DNA of 64,000 nucleotides from TA-20 sp035935115. Lineage in GTDB: Archaea; Thermoproteota; Nitrososphaeria; Nitrososphaerales; Nitrosopumilaceae. Below the pieces are notes generated by a model. That model worked only from the letters and a program-made list of their open reading frames with translations, was not told where the DNA came from and did not search any database. Shown in pieces: positions 33,793 to 43,380 of the stretch. Within the stretch, counting starts at the first letter, position 1. Each line of letters opens with the position of its first letter. The DNA lies in assembly GCA_035935115.1 (NCBI GenBank), contig DASYXK010000021.1, positions 124,001 to 188,000 of the forward strand. Direction: 5' to 3'. Made by a program: the position numbers and the translations under genes.

Positions 33793-36700
33793 ATGCAACA
33801 AAATATCATTGGTGCAGTAGATGAAGTAACAACAACAATGCCACCAGCATTACTTGTTTCTGCAACATACGACAGTCAAAAAAAATCCGCGGTTCTCAAA
33901 TTCTATGAGCCAAATTCAAAAAAGATTCTTTTGTGGACTGACAATACAGGCCACAAGCCATATTGTTATTCCAAACTAGATCCGGAGGAACTAAAATTTT
34001 TATCAGATAGAAAAGATGTTCTGGAATTAAAAAAAACTGAAAAAATAGATCTTCTCAAAGACAGAACGATCAATGTGACAAAAATCATAGTTGCAGATCC
34101 ACTTGCCATAGGTGGCACTCAGACAGACAAGAGCATTAGAAACATAATTGAGACTTGGGAGTCTGACATAAAATATTATGAAAACTATCTTTATGATTAT
34201 TCTCTAATTGTTGGCAAATACTATACCATCACAAATGGCAAGTTAGAAGAGTATAGCTATAAAATTCCAGATGAAGTTCAACTTGCGCTAAAAGGATTAT
34301 TGTATGATAAAGTCACAAACATGGGAATTATTGATTCTAAAGAGTTTCAAAATCACATATCAGATTGGGCAAATTTACTAAACCAGCCAATTCCAAAAAT
34401 TAGAAGAGTGAGTTTTGATATCGAGGTAGAATCAGAAATAGGAAGAATCCCTGATGCAAAAATTGCCGATAAGAAAATTACAGCCGTTGGGTTTTCTGGA
34501 AGCGATGGTCTAAAGCAAGTCTTTGTACTGCAAAAGAAAGACAAGCAGCCAGGAAAAAGCGAGCTAGAGTCTGACATCAAAGTTTCATTTTATGATGAAG
34601 CCAAAGAAAAAGAAATGATACAAGACACTTTCAAGATTTTAACTGAGTATCCGTTTGTAATTACCTACAACGGTGATGATTTTGATATGCCATATATTTA
34701 CAACAGAGCTGCAAGACTTGGGATAGATTCTAAAGAAATTCCACTAATCATGATGAGGGACTCTGCTACTTTAAAACACGGCGTGCACATTGATCTGTAC
34801 AGAACGTTTTCAAACCGTTCATTTCAGATTTACGCATTTAGTCACAAGTATAATGATTTTTCACTAAATAGTGTTGCAGAAGGATTGCTAGGTGAATCAA
34901 AGATAGATTATGATGGAGGGCTCGATGATCTTTCATTATACGAGCTTGCAAATTATTGTTACAATGATGCAAAGTTAACACAGAATCTGACAAGCTTTAA
35001 CAATGATTTACTAATGGACTTGTTAGTTGTCATAACAAGAATTGCAAGGATGCCTATTGATGACATTTCAAGAATGGGAGTGTCACAATGGATTCGTAGT
35101 TTGTTTTATTTTGAACACCGAAAACATAATTTTTTGATTCCGCGAAGAGATGAGCTTGATCAAAAATCCCCATCTGCATCTACAGAGGCAATCATAAAAG
35201 ACAAGAAATATCGTGGAGGTTTAGTTGTAGAGCCAACTGCTGGAATTCATTTTGATGTATCAGTAATGGATTTTGCAAGTCTATATCCCAGTATAATCAA
35301 GGTACGAAATCTGTCCTATGAGACAGTAAGATGTATTCATGATGAATGTACAAAAAATATGATTCCTGGGACAAATCACTGGGTATGCACACGTAAAAAC
35401 GGCCTTACTGCAGTTTTGATTGGGTCTTTGCGCGATTTGAGAGTAAACTATTACAAGAATCTTGCAAAAAATCCCTTACTTGATGAGAATCAAAAACAAC
35501 TGTATACAGTTGTAAGCCAGGCGCTCAAAGTCATACTCAATGCAAGCTATGGTGTAATGGGCGCAGAAATATTTCCACTTTATTGTTTGCCAGTAGCAGA
35601 GGCAACTACAGCAGTTGGCAGATATACCATTTTGGAAACAATTGAAAAATGCAAATCAGTTGGCATCGAGGTACTATACGGTGATAGTGTATTACCAGAC
35701 ACGCCAATCATAATTCGTAGAAAAGATGGGGCGGTAGATTTGATACCTATAAAATCACTTATGCCAAAAACTGTAAGCAGCACAAGATATGACAAATTTG
35801 GAGATATCGAAGTATTGACAGAACAAGGATTTACCAAAATAAAATACGTTTACAGACACAGGGTAAAGAAAAAAGGTTACAGAGTTCTTACTAGAAAGGG
35901 ATTTGTGGAATGTACAGAGGATCACAGTCTAGTCATAAATGGTAAAAATGTAAAACCATTCGAGTTAAAAGTTGGAGATAAAATCAATCTGGTTCCATTC
36001 AAAGCAAAATCTAAAGTTAATGTGAATCCTGACGTGGGATGGCTATTTGGACTTTTTATTGCCGAAGGCACATGTAATACATATGCATATGGAAAGCAGA
36101 CAAAACATTCTTGGCGAATTGTAAATCAAAACAAAAAACTATTACATAAAGCACAAAAAATCATACAAGAGCATTTGGCGTTAGAAACAATCATCATGGA
36201 TATACGTAAAAGTAGTTCTACATACGCACTTGTTCCTAAAGGCAATCACGAGTTATTTGTTGATTATTTCAGGTTCTTTTGTTATCGCGATGATCAAAAG
36301 GGCATTCCACAGATCATACTAAACGCAAACATTGAAGCAAAAAAGGCATTCATTAATGGAATGCTAGATGGTGATGGTCATACAGATGTCAATGGATTGA
36401 CAATACTTGATCAAATACACAAGACAGTAATGGCAGGAATTGTAATAATGCTTGAACAACTAGATTTAGAATATTCTTTACAAATAAGAAACGATAAACC
36501 AAATGTTTGCAGGCTCAGAATAATTAAAGACTTGACAGACACAAGAATAAAACAATCAGGTGTTATTAAAAAAATTGAAAAATTTAACATAAACGGATAT
36601 GTATACGACTTGGGAACAAAAAATCATCATTTTTGTGGTGGACTAGGCAATATTTTACTACACAACACTGATTCATTATTCCTAAAAGGTCCTACTAAAG

Positions 36701-37338
36701 ATCAGATCCAAACGGTGGTAAGCTGGGCAAAAGAACAATTTGGTGTTGACTTGGATCTTGACAAAGAGTACAGGTATGTGGTACTAAGTACGAGAAAGAA
36801 AAACTATCTAGGAGTACAAAAAGACGGCAAGGTTGATGTCAAAGGCCTTACTGGAAAAAAATCACACACCCCACCATTTATCAGAACTCTATTTTATGAA
36901 ATTTTAGAAATTTTATCAAAGGTAAAAACAACACAAGAGTTCACAGAGTCAAAAGCGAAAATCAGTGATATGATAGCAGGTTATGCAAAAAAACTAAAAA
37001 CAAAACAAATTCCACTTGCTGAGCTTACATTTAATGTAATGATAAGTAAAGCTCCTTCAGAATATGTAAAGACAGTTCCACAACACATCCGCGCAGCCAA
37101 ACTTTTAGAACAAATAAGGGAGATAAAAAAAGGTGACATCATATCATATGTGAAAATAATTAACAAACCAGGAGTAAAACCAGTTGAACTAGCAAGACCC
37201 GACGAGATTGATTCTGCCAAATACATGGAATTTATGGAAAGTACTTTTGATCAAATCCTCTCATCGATGGACCTTGACTTTGCAACCCTCATTGGTGCAC
37301 CAAAGCAGACAGGACTAGACCAATTCTTTTGGAACTAG
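33793..37338 (+). CDS. polB: Family B DNA polymerase interrupted by an intein
   Basis: 1181 residues as encoded; 854 after removal of a 327-residue intein (residues 632-958). The extein is a full PolB: exonuclease motifs FDIEVES, YNGDDFDMPY and CYNDAKLT, then polymerase motif A DFASLYPSI, motif B KVILNASYGVMGAE and motif C. The intein breaks motif C so that EVLYGD joins TDSLFLKG on splicing, restoring YGDTDS, the catalytic metal site. The uninterrupted reading frame suggests active splicing. Without it the polymerase would be inactive. Confidence 0.95.
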   Translation: MQQNIIGAVDEVTTTMPPALLVSATYDSQKKSAVLKFYEPNSKKILLWTDNTGHKPYCYSKLDPEELKFLSDRKDVLELKKTEKIDLLKDRTINVTKIIVADPLAIGGTQTDKSIRNIIETWESDIKYYENYLYDYSLIVGKYYTITNGKLEEYSYKIPDEVQLALKGLLYDKVTNMGIIDSKEFQNHISDWANLLNQPIPKIRRVSFDIEVESEIGRIPDAKIADKKITAVGFSGSDGLKQVFVLQKKDKQPGKSELESDIKVSFYDEAKEKEMIQDTFKILTEYPFVITYNGDDFDMPYIYNRAARLGIDSKEIPLIMMRDSATLKHGVHIDLYRTFSNRSFQIYAFSHKYNDFSLNSVAEGLLGESKIDYDGGLDDLSLYELANYCYNDAKLTQNLTSFNNDLLMDLLVVITRIARMPIDDISRMGVSQWIRSLFYFEHRKHNFLIPRRDELDQKSPSASTEAIIKDKKYRGGLVVEPTAGIHFDVSVMDFASLYPSIIKVRNLSYETVRCIHDECTKNMIPGTNHWVCTRKNGLTAVLIGSLRDLRVNYYKNLAKNPLLDENQKQLYTVVSQALKVILNASYGVMGAEIFPLYCLPVAEATTAVGRYTILETIEKCKSVGIEVLYGDSVLPDTPIIIRRKDGAVDLIPIKSLMPKTVSSTRYDKFGDIEVLTEQGFTKIKYVYRHRVKKKGYRVLTRKGFVECTEDHSLVINGKNVKPFELKVGDKINLVPFKAKSKVNVNPDVGWLFGLFIAEGTCNTYAYGKQTKHSWRIVNQNKKLLHKAQKIIQEHLALETIIMDIRKSSSTYALVPKGNHELFVDYFRFFCYRDDQKGIPQIILNANIEAKKAFINGMLDGDGHTDVNGLTILDQIHKTVMAGIVIMLEQLDLEYSLQIRNDKPNVCRLRIIKDLTDTRIKQSGVIKKIEKFNINGYVYDLGTKNHHFCGGLGNILLHNTDSLFLKGPTKDQIQTVVSWAKEQFGVDLDLDKEYRYVVLSTRKKNYLGVQKDGKVDVKGLTGKKSHTPPFIRTLFYEILEILSKVKTTQEFTESKAKISDMIAGYAKKLKTKQIPLAELTFNVMISKAPSEYVKTVPQHIRAAKLLEQIREIKKGDIISYVKIINKPGVKPVELARPDEIDSAKYMEFMESTFDQILSSMDLDFATLIGAPKQTGLDQFFWN
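35686..36666 (+). other. Intein coding region with LAGLIDADG homing endonuclease
   Basis: In-frame with PolB; 327 residues. The N-terminal splice block begins at Ser1 (SVLPDTPI), block B has TEDH, two LAGLIDADG-type helices are seen (LFGLFIAEG and FINGMLDGDG), and the C-terminal block ends ILLHN before Thr+1 (TDSLF). So splicing by a Ser nucleophile, terminal Asn and Thr+1 is expected. The host site is the pol-c position in motif C, used by other archaeal PolB inteins. Homing endonuclease residues look intact. Confidence 0.9.
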
Positions 37339-37421
37339 CGTATTGTTTTAAACTATTGAGTGTAATTAGGTTATTCCAATATTCATATAATTTATAAGAG
37401 GATCATGTAATTTTTATAAAT

Positions 37422-37586
37422 ATGCGAAAAGATTCATGTAGGTCATGTGGAAAGACATTGCAAGAATTACAATCTTGCCCTGACTGTAAAGAAGGAATTC
37501 AATTTACATGTCCTAACTGTAGGAAAATTGGAGAGATTCAGGTACATCCAAAATGCACCATGCCGGGCAATGCTATTGTCAACTAG
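37422..37586 (+). CDS. Zinc-ribbon microprotein
   Basis: 54 residues with three Cys pairs (CRSCGK, CPDC, CPNC) plus a fourth Cys, forming one or two zinc ribbons. Resembles small archaeal Zn-ribbon RNA-binding proteins (HVO_2753-like) in spacing, recalled from memory. Between PolB and agmatinase on the same strand. Confidence 0.65.
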   Translation: MRKDSCRSCGKTLQELQSCPDCKEGIQFTCPNCRKIGEIQVHPKCTMPGNAIVN

Positions 37587-37675
37587 AGATCTAATCTGTC
37601 TTAATGTCAATTTTAAAAAAACATTTTCCGTGGTATACTATTATATGATGTAATACTGACAGCCCATCTAGTAAA

Positions 37676-38545
37676 ATGAGTTACCTTGATCTTTACATGA
37701 ATAGAAATCCCCTGATAACCAGTCCAAACGAAGAAGTCAAGGTCTCTGCAATAGTATATGGAATTCCATTTGATTCAACACACTCCTTTAGACCAGGAAC
37801 CAGATTTGGACCAGATGCAATAAGACTTGCATTAAACAACATTGAGATATTTTCCACTAGATTTAATGTTGATTTGGAAAGCGTAAACATTGAAGACCTT
37901 GGAAATACAAGACATACAGTTGTTGCAACCGAAGTGATAGACATGATAGGAAAGATAACTGCTGAACTTGCTAAAAGAGAAAAACAGTTAATCATCTTAG
38001 GCGGAGAGCATTCAATTACTTATGGAACATACACGAGTTTTCCAAAAGAAACAGGCTACATTGTTTTTGATGCACACTATGATTTACGTGATGAATATGC
38101 AGATATCAAACTCAGTCATGCGGCGTACCTTAGAAGAATAATTGAAAAACGTGGAGCTGAAAACATCATTCACGTTGGTGCAAGATCCTTTGTAAAAGAA
38201 GAGCTTGCATTCAAAGAAGAACACAAAGTAAGAACCATCACTGATAAAGACATTCGTGAGGGAAAAGGCCCAAAACTAGTAAAAGATGCAATTTCTACCT
38301 TTGACAAAATTTATCTCAGTGTCGATTTAGATGTTTTAGACCCTGCCTTTGCCCCAGGTGTTGGAAACCCAGAAGCGTTGGGTATCACCTCAAGAGAACT
38401 CTTTGACATGATATATTCTTTAGAAGAAAAAAAGATACCGTGTATGGACATAGTTGAACTTTGTCCGCCATATGATAATGGTGCAACTGCATCACTGGCT
38501 GCAAAGCTAATGTCAGAAGTCATTGCGATGAATATTTCACATTAA
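37676..38545 (+). CDS. speB: Agmatinase/ureohydrolase
   Basis: 289 residues of the arginase family. Mn ligands are visible in LGGEHSI, FDAHYDLRDE, and SVDLDVLDP; the first His and DAH.D set bind two metals. Archaeal members are mostly agmatinases making putrescine, but arginase or another guanidine hydrolase cannot be ruled out. Confidence 0.85.
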   Translation: MSYLDLYMNRNPLITSPNEEVKVSAIVYGIPFDSTHSFRPGTRFGPDAIRLALNNIEIFSTRFNVDLESVNIEDLGNTRHTVVATEVIDMIGKITAELAKREKQLIILGGEHSITYGTYTSFPKETGYIVFDAHYDLRDEYADIKLSHAAYLRRIIEKRGAENIIHVGARSFVKEELAFKEEHKVRTITDKDIREGKGPKLVKDAISTFDKIYLSVDLDVLDPAFAPGVGNPEALGITSRELFDMIYSLEEKKIPCMDIVELCPPYDNGATASLAAKLMSEVIAMNISH

Positions 38546-38579
38546 GAAACAAGATAAGCAAGACTTGCTAATACTAGAC

Positions 38580-38810
38580 ATGTATACAGATACTCAAGAG
38601 ATATTGAAAAAAGGAGTGAGTTTTTTGGAAGACGGCAAGTATGAAGAAGCTCTTGATTGTTTTGAAAAAATTCTTGCATCCAATCCAAATGATTCTGACA
38701 TTTGGAACAAGAAAGGCGTTGCTCTTCGCAGCTTGGGCAGATATGATGAAGCAATAGAATCTTTTAACAAAGCTCTTGAGATCACACCAAGAGACTTGGA
38801 TGCATCATGA
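38580..38810 (+). CDS. Two-repeat TPR protein
   Basis: About 76 residues from ATG at 38580 (a TTG at 38565 is also in frame). Two tetratricopeptide repeats (SFLEDGKYEEALDCFEKIL, then GRYDEAIESFNKAL) form a small protein-interaction module. No partner is evident. Confidence 0.7.
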   Translation: MYTDTQEILKKGVSFLEDGKYEEALDCFEKILASNPNDSDIWNKKGVALRSLGRYDEAIESFNKALEITPRDLDAS

Positions 38811-38845
38811 TTTTATTGGAAAATACATTAGATAATTTTTTACAT

Positions 38846-40693
38846 TTAGACCATAATTTGCGGTCGTTTTGAAAGATGCTTGTTCATATTTAATCTCATA
38901 ACCGGTTTTCCTAGAGTTTCTTCTTTTATTAATTTTATCAATTCATCCATTGAAAGAATCTTTGCATCAGCAGATTTCCTATCCCTTATGCCTATTTTCT
39001 CAGCATTTACCTCTTTTTCACCAATAACAATGATGTATCGTATCCATTCTGTTTCTGCGTCACGAATGCTTTTTCCAACACTTTCGTTTCTGTCATCAAC
39101 ATCTACTCTTATATCATTTGCCGATATCTTTTCTGCTAATTTTTCGCAATAATTGAGAAATTCTGGCTTTACAGGAATAAGTCTAACTTGGGTTGGTGCA
39201 AGCCACAAGGGAAATTGTGGTTTTTTTCCTTCACTAGTATCTTTTGCTGCTTTTTCAAGTAGTGCATAAATTACTCTTTCAATGGCACCGCTTGGAGAGT
39301 TATGCAGTATGATTGGATTTAGTGGTTTGTTGTTTTCATCTATAAATTCAATGTTGTAGCGTTTACCGTTTTCAACGTCGATTTGATCTGTAGATAGTGC
39401 CGATGCTTTTCCCATACTGTCTACATAATTAAATTCCCATTTTAGTACAAAATAGAAAAATCGCTCTTTCCACATTTCAACTAGTACTGGCTTTCCATTT
39501 TTTTGTACAAGCTCTTCAATCAAAGATTTATTTTCGTTGTAAAATTCTTCAGTAAATCTGATTGCCATTTCAAGATCAGCCTCTTCCATACCTACACCTT
39601 TGATGACTTCCCTTGATAGATCAAATCTTTTTCGGAATTCTTCTTTGGCTTGTTCCATATCTTTGCACATGGCATGGCAATCAGGCATTGTAAATGCACG
39701 CAGTCTTCTTAGACCTACTAGTTCTCCCGATTGCTCTTTTCTGAAACTATATCGTGTCAATTCGTATAGTTTTAGCGGCATGTTTTTGTATGATAGTTGA
39801 AAGTCCTTTGCCATTAAAAATTGGCCAAAACAAGCTGCAAATCGTAAAAAGAGTTGTTTTCCCTCAGAATTGATGTTATACTGTCGCGCGGGGAATCTGT
39901 GAAAATAGCTCTCCATACTGGGATGATGAGAGTCATACATGATAGGTGTCTCAACTTCTAATCCTCCATATTCCATGACCTTGTCTGTGACATATCGCTC
40001 TAAGAGAGATTTCATCAGTCTTCCATTTGGGAAAAATCTCATGTTTCCAGAATCTGATGCTGGCTCGTAATCAGCTATGGCCATCTTTTTCATCAATCTG
40101 ACATGTGGCGGAGGTTCGTCAACAGATCTTTTCTTTGCAGATTCATATTTTGCTAAAACTTCAAGGCTGGGATGTTTTGCAAAATTAAATTCCTCAACTT
40201 TATGCATCTTTCCATCAGTTGACATGATATACCAATATGATTGAATTTTTGATTCTGCCTTGACAGCGTCTGAAGTAGAATCCTTATCATCAGCAGTAAT
40301 TGTTTTAGAGTTTTCTGCCAAAGGATGGCCTTTGACTTGAATTTTGTAAGACTTTGTCCATCCAAATGGTGCTCTTGACACTTCAAGATCCGTGGCAAGT
40401 GATTCCATTTCTTTTAATATTGATAACGCAGTACTTGGAGATGCAAGTTTTGAGCTAAGATGTGCATATGGATATAACAATAATTTTTTGCATCCTACTT
40501 TTTTCATTGACTCTGTAATTTCAGAGATTGCTTTTTTTGCAACAATGGAGTTATCTCCGTCTTCAATTGCTACAAATGCCACTACAACCTCGTCTATTTT
40601 TTTTGAAGATGGTTCAATCTCCTCAGCTGACTTTATCTCCTTTTTTACAGGCGTAAATTCAATACTATCGCAATGAAGTTGTAGTATGCGCAT
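38846..40693 (-). CDS. thrS: Threonyl-tRNA synthetase (archaeal type)
   Basis: About 615 residues from the chosen ATG at 40693; the open frame continues upstream to 40774 but runs into the tRNA-Val gene, so the shorter start is right. Residues 1-140 form the archaeal D-aminoacyl-tRNA deacylase-like editing domain (MRILQLHCDSIEFTPVKKEI). The class II core has FRKEQSGE (motif 2), SGAIERVIY (motif 3) and Cys/His zinc ligands; a C-terminal anticodon-binding domain follows. Confidence 0.93.
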   Translation of the reverse strand: MRILQLHCDSIEFTPVKKEIKSAEEIEPSSKKIDEVVVAFVAIEDGDNSIVAKKAISEITESMKKVGCKKLLLYPYAHLSSKLASPSTALSILKEMESLATDLEVSRAPFGWTKSYKIQVKGHPLAENSKTITADDKDSTSDAVKAESKIQSYWYIMSTDGKMHKVEEFNFAKHPSLEVLAKYESAKKRSVDEPPPHVRLMKKMAIADYEPASDSGNMRFFPNGRLMKSLLERYVTDKVMEYGGLEVETPIMYDSHHPSMESYFHRFPARQYNINSEGKQLFLRFAACFGQFLMAKDFQLSYKNMPLKLYELTRYSFRKEQSGELVGLRRLRAFTMPDCHAMCKDMEQAKEEFRKRFDLSREVIKGVGMEEADLEMAIRFTEEFYNENKSLIEELVQKNGKPVLVEMWKERFFYFVLKWEFNYVDSMGKASALSTDQIDVENGKRYNIEFIDENNKPLNPIILHNSPSGAIERVIYALLEKAAKDTSEGKKPQFPLWLAPTQVRLIPVKPEFLNYCEKLAEKISANDIRVDVDDRNESVGKSIRDAETEWIRYIIVIGEKEVNAEKIGIRDRKSADAKILSMDELIKLIKEETLGKPVMRLNMNKHLSKRPQIMV

Positions 40694-40743
40694 ATTTTGA
40701 TTCTTTTTTTGTTTCGACTTAAATGTTATGAAAATATTAAAAA

Positions 40744-40816
40744 TGGATCGGAAGGGATTTGAACCCCTGACCACCGCAGTGTGAGTGCGGTATCCTACCA
40801 GCTAGACCACCGATCC
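40744..40816 (-). tRNA. tRNA-Val (anticodon CAC)
   Basis: 73 bases with a 7-bp acceptor stem (GGATCGG/CCGATCC), anticodon loop CTCACAC, T loop TTCAAAT and discriminator A. No CCA is encoded and no intron is seen. Next to thrS on the same strand. Confidence 0.95.
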
Positions 40817-40889
40817 GAGATAACCTAGGAACGAGTATTATTTAGTTGTTGAAAACAGTCAATTTGTCCATTAATTTTTTATTTTAATT

Positions 40890-41471
40890 TTAGCCATTTA
40901 GTTTTAACAATATTTTGGCTACATTAGCACCAATCTTTTTGACTTGGTCCTCCTGTTTTTTGTCTTTTAGTGAATCATCTTCATTGAAAGCCTCATGAGC
41001 TTTTGCTATTGCTATTTGATCTGGCATGACAATGACTCCAATGTTTCCAAGTATCGACCTTACATGAACTAGTCCTCTAAGACCGCCAAGCATTCCTGGA
41101 GAAGTACTCATTATTCCTGCAACCTTATTTTTAAAACAAGCTAGAGGGATTTCACCCTCAGATGGACGCGATGCCCAATCAATCGTATTTTTAAAGACAG
41201 CTGAGATAGAGCTGTTATATTCTGGTGAAGAGATAAGAAATCCTTGGTGTGATAACATAAGGTCCTTGAGCTTACGTGCATTAGAAGGAAGCCCGTCTTT
41301 TTGCTCCAAGTCTCCATCATAAATTGGCATTGGAAAATCCCGGAGATCAATTACTGTGACATCTGCACCTGCTTCTGTTGCTCCAGTAGAAGCTATTTTG
41401 ACTAATTTTTTATTATATGAATTAATTCTAGTGCTTCCTGCAAATGCAAGTATTTTTGGTTTTGTCAACAT
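40890..41471 (-). CDS. NADPH-dependent FMN reductase-family protein
   Basis: 193 residues with a flavodoxin-like fold. FAGSTRINSYNKKLVK is the FMN phosphate loop and SPEYNSSISAVFKNTIDWAS is the second conserved motif. Substrate unknown; relatives reduce flavin, quinone or chromate. Single gene after tRNA-Val. Confidence 0.83.
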   Translation of the reverse strand: MLTKPKILAFAGSTRINSYNKKLVKIASTGATEAGADVTVIDLRDFPMPIYDGDLEQKDGLPSNARKLKDLMLSHQGFLISSPEYNSSISAVFKNTIDWASRPSEGEIPLACFKNKVAGIMSTSPGMLGGLRGLVHVRSILGNIGVIVMPDQIAIAKAHEAFNEDDSLKDKKQEDQVKKIGANVAKILLKLNG

Positions 41472-41516
41472 TAAATCAATTTTGACTTATATTGTTCTTA
41501 GTTTGATATAAAACAG

Positions 41517-41918
41517 ATGGCTTTGGAAGCTCATCAAAGGTTACTAAATTCATTAGCAAAATCTATGGAAGACTTTGGAATAACCATTACACATTTGGAT
41601 ATTGATGGAACTCCAGAGTATTTTGATGAAAAATATAGAGAATTACCTGCGCCAAAAGAAAGAGAAGGATACAAACCAGATTTAGAAGGAATGAAAGGAG
41701 TTTTGAGGCATCTGGGTGAAGCAAAAATTAAGATAAATGATGATGAAAATCTTGTTTCTCAGTTCAGGGCATTTACCAGTCTAGAAATGAATGGGAAGAA
41801 AATTCCGCTTCATGTTGCAGTACCCAAATCCCTTAAAAAAGAACTGGAAAAAAAGTTGTACAAACTAGATCTGTATAAAAAGTACAAAAATGGTACGATC
41901 AAGATCTGGGCAGAATAA
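41517..41918 (+). CDS. Protein of unknown function
   Basis: 133 residues, charged, no membrane helix. The repeated LDIDGTPEYFDEKYRELPAP type text is not recognised. Divergent from the flavin reductase; upstream of the Nramp transporter. Confidence 0.55.
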   Translation: MALEAHQRLLNSLAKSMEDFGITITHLDIDGTPEYFDEKYRELPAPKEREGYKPDLEGMKGVLRHLGEAKIKINDDENLVSQFRAFTSLEMNGKKIPLHVAVPKSLKKELEKKLYKLDLYKKYKNGTIKIWAE

Positions 41919-41958
41919 TCATGATTTAAACATGAACTGATTATTCAGATATAGTAAG

Positions 41959-41994
41959 TTAGACTAAGCTAAATTATGTAGTCTAAGCTAAATT
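41959..41994 (+). promoter_or_regulatory. Tandem 16-bp operator repeats before mntH
   Basis: TAGACTAAGCTAAATT (41960-41975) and TAGTCTAAGCTAAATT (41979-41994) are 15 of 16 identical and 19 bases apart, two helical turns. The half-sites (TTAG...CTAA) resemble DtxR/MntR-type operators. They abut the TATA box TTTTATAT at 41993-42000, about 30 bases before the mntH ATG. Confidence 0.55.
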
Positions 41995-42029
41995 TTATAT
42001 GAGGACTGGACTATCATGCAATTGTTACA

Positions 42030-43286
42030 ATGCTTTCACCCAATTCAAAAATATCTCATTTCACGGGTATTCTTAGAAAGTTCATTGCGTATTCTGGTCC
42101 TGCACTAATAGTAAGCATAGCATACATGGATCCTGGAAATTATGGAACAGACCTCCAAGGCGGAGCTGCTTTTGGCTATTCGTTACTCTGGGTGATATGG
42201 CTTTCAAGTGGTATAGCGATGTTAGTTCAATATCTATCTGGAAAATTAGGAATTGCAACAGAAAGGAGTATGGCTGAAATTTTGCGGGAAAAATTAGGTA
42301 GGAAGTTATTCATCATCCCATATTGGCTAAGTGCAGAAGTTGCAGCGGCCGCAACAGACCTTGCAGAATATCTTGGAACAGTCATTGCATTGAACCTATT
42401 ATTTGGAGTGCCAATGATTTATGCTGCAATCTTTGGAGCTGCAGATGTTGTCATCATATTAGCACTTACATCAAGAAGATTTCGCCTACTTGAGCAGCTC
42501 TTTTTGCTTTTTGTTTCAATCATAAGCTTTGGCTACGCCTATGAGATGTTAATGGTACCACCAGATGTTCACGGAATACTTTCTGGTTCATTTTCTCCTC
42601 ATTTTGCAAATTCTAATGCGTTGTTTGTTGCTGTTGGCATAATTGGCGCTACGGTAATGCCGCATGTTGTCTTTCTACATTCTTTTCTTACAAAGGAAAA
42701 AGCAAGCGGCAAGACACTTGTGGAGAGAAGGAAGATACGAAGACTACATCTTGCCGAGACCATATTTTTGCTCACCATAGCTGCCTTGGTAAATGCGGCA
42801 ATCTTACTAATGGCTGCGGTTGCATTCTATCCCAACAATTCTCAAATTGCATCAATTGCAGAAGCTTACAAAACACTTGTGCCTTTGTTCGGAGTATCTG
42901 CCGGGGTAGTTTTCGTGATTACTTTGCTCTCATCAGGCATTGCATCATCTGCTGCAGGAACATTAGCAGGTCAAATAATAATGGAGGGATTTTTGGGGAG
43001 AAAAGTCAACGTGTGGTTGCGAAGAATAGTTACTAGATTTGTAAATGTAATTCCAACCACTGTTGCCATACTACTTGGTTTTGATCCTTTGCACATACTG
43101 ATATACAGTCAATTCCTACTCAGTATGATGATACCACTCGCAGTAATACCAGTTGTCGTACTTACAATGAATAAGAAATTGATGGGCGAGTTTGTGAACA
43201 GAAAAATTACAACAATCATCGCATGTGTTTTTGTAGGAATAGTTTTGGTATTCAACACTCTTTCATTAGTTAATCCATCGTCATAA
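42030..43286 (+). CDS. mntH: Nramp-family divalent metal transporter
   Basis: 418 residues with about eleven membrane helices. The TM1 signature is YMDPGNYGTDLQ (DPGN motif, metal ligands) and TM6 has the MPH of Nramp (ATVMPHVVFLHSFL). Imports Mn2+ or Fe2+ with protons. The repeated operator upstream suggests control by a metal-responsive DtxR/MntR-type repressor. A fragment of a second Nramp copy lies just downstream. Confidence 0.9.
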   Translation: MLSPNSKISHFTGILRKFIAYSGPALIVSIAYMDPGNYGTDLQGGAAFGYSLLWVIWLSSGIAMLVQYLSGKLGIATERSMAEILREKLGRKLFIIPYWLSAEVAAAATDLAEYLGTVIALNLLFGVPMIYAAIFGAADVVIILALTSRRFRLLEQLFLLFVSIISFGYAYEMLMVPPDVHGILSGSFSPHFANSNALFVAVGIIGATVMPHVVFLHSFLTKEKASGKTLVERRKIRRLHLAETIFLLTIAALVNAAILLMAAVAFYPNNSQIASIAEAYKTLVPLFGVSAGVVFVITLLSSGIASSAAGTLAGQIIMEGFLGRKVNVWLRRIVTRFVNVIPTTVAILLGFDPLHILIYSQFLLSMMIPLAVIPVVVLTMNKKLMGEFVNRKITTIIACVFVGIVLVFNTLSLVNPSS

Positions 43287-43299
43287 TGTAACTTCAAAT

Positions 43300-43380
43300 G
43301 AAATCTTTCTAGTCACTCTACTTTCATCTGGCATTGCATCATCTGTTGCAGTAACCAGTCACACTAAGTCATTATATTAA
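43300..43380 (+). pseudogene. Fragment of an Nramp transporter gene
   Basis: Translated in another frame from mntH, 43300-43380 gives VTLLSSGIASSVAVTS, close to ITLLSSGIASSAAGTLA at 42909-42962 of mntH; 16 bases in a row are identical. A remnant of a duplicated or second copy is the simplest reading. Overlaps the end of ilvA. Confidence 0.5.

Noticed and set aside
35686..36666. Intein region considered as a frame disruption or pseudogene
   Set aside because: Reading frame is continuous and the splice blocks are complete.
40694..40774. Upstream extension of the ThrRS frame
   Set aside because: The longer frame runs into the tRNA-Val gene and lacks family similarity; MRILQLHC at 40693 is the natural start.
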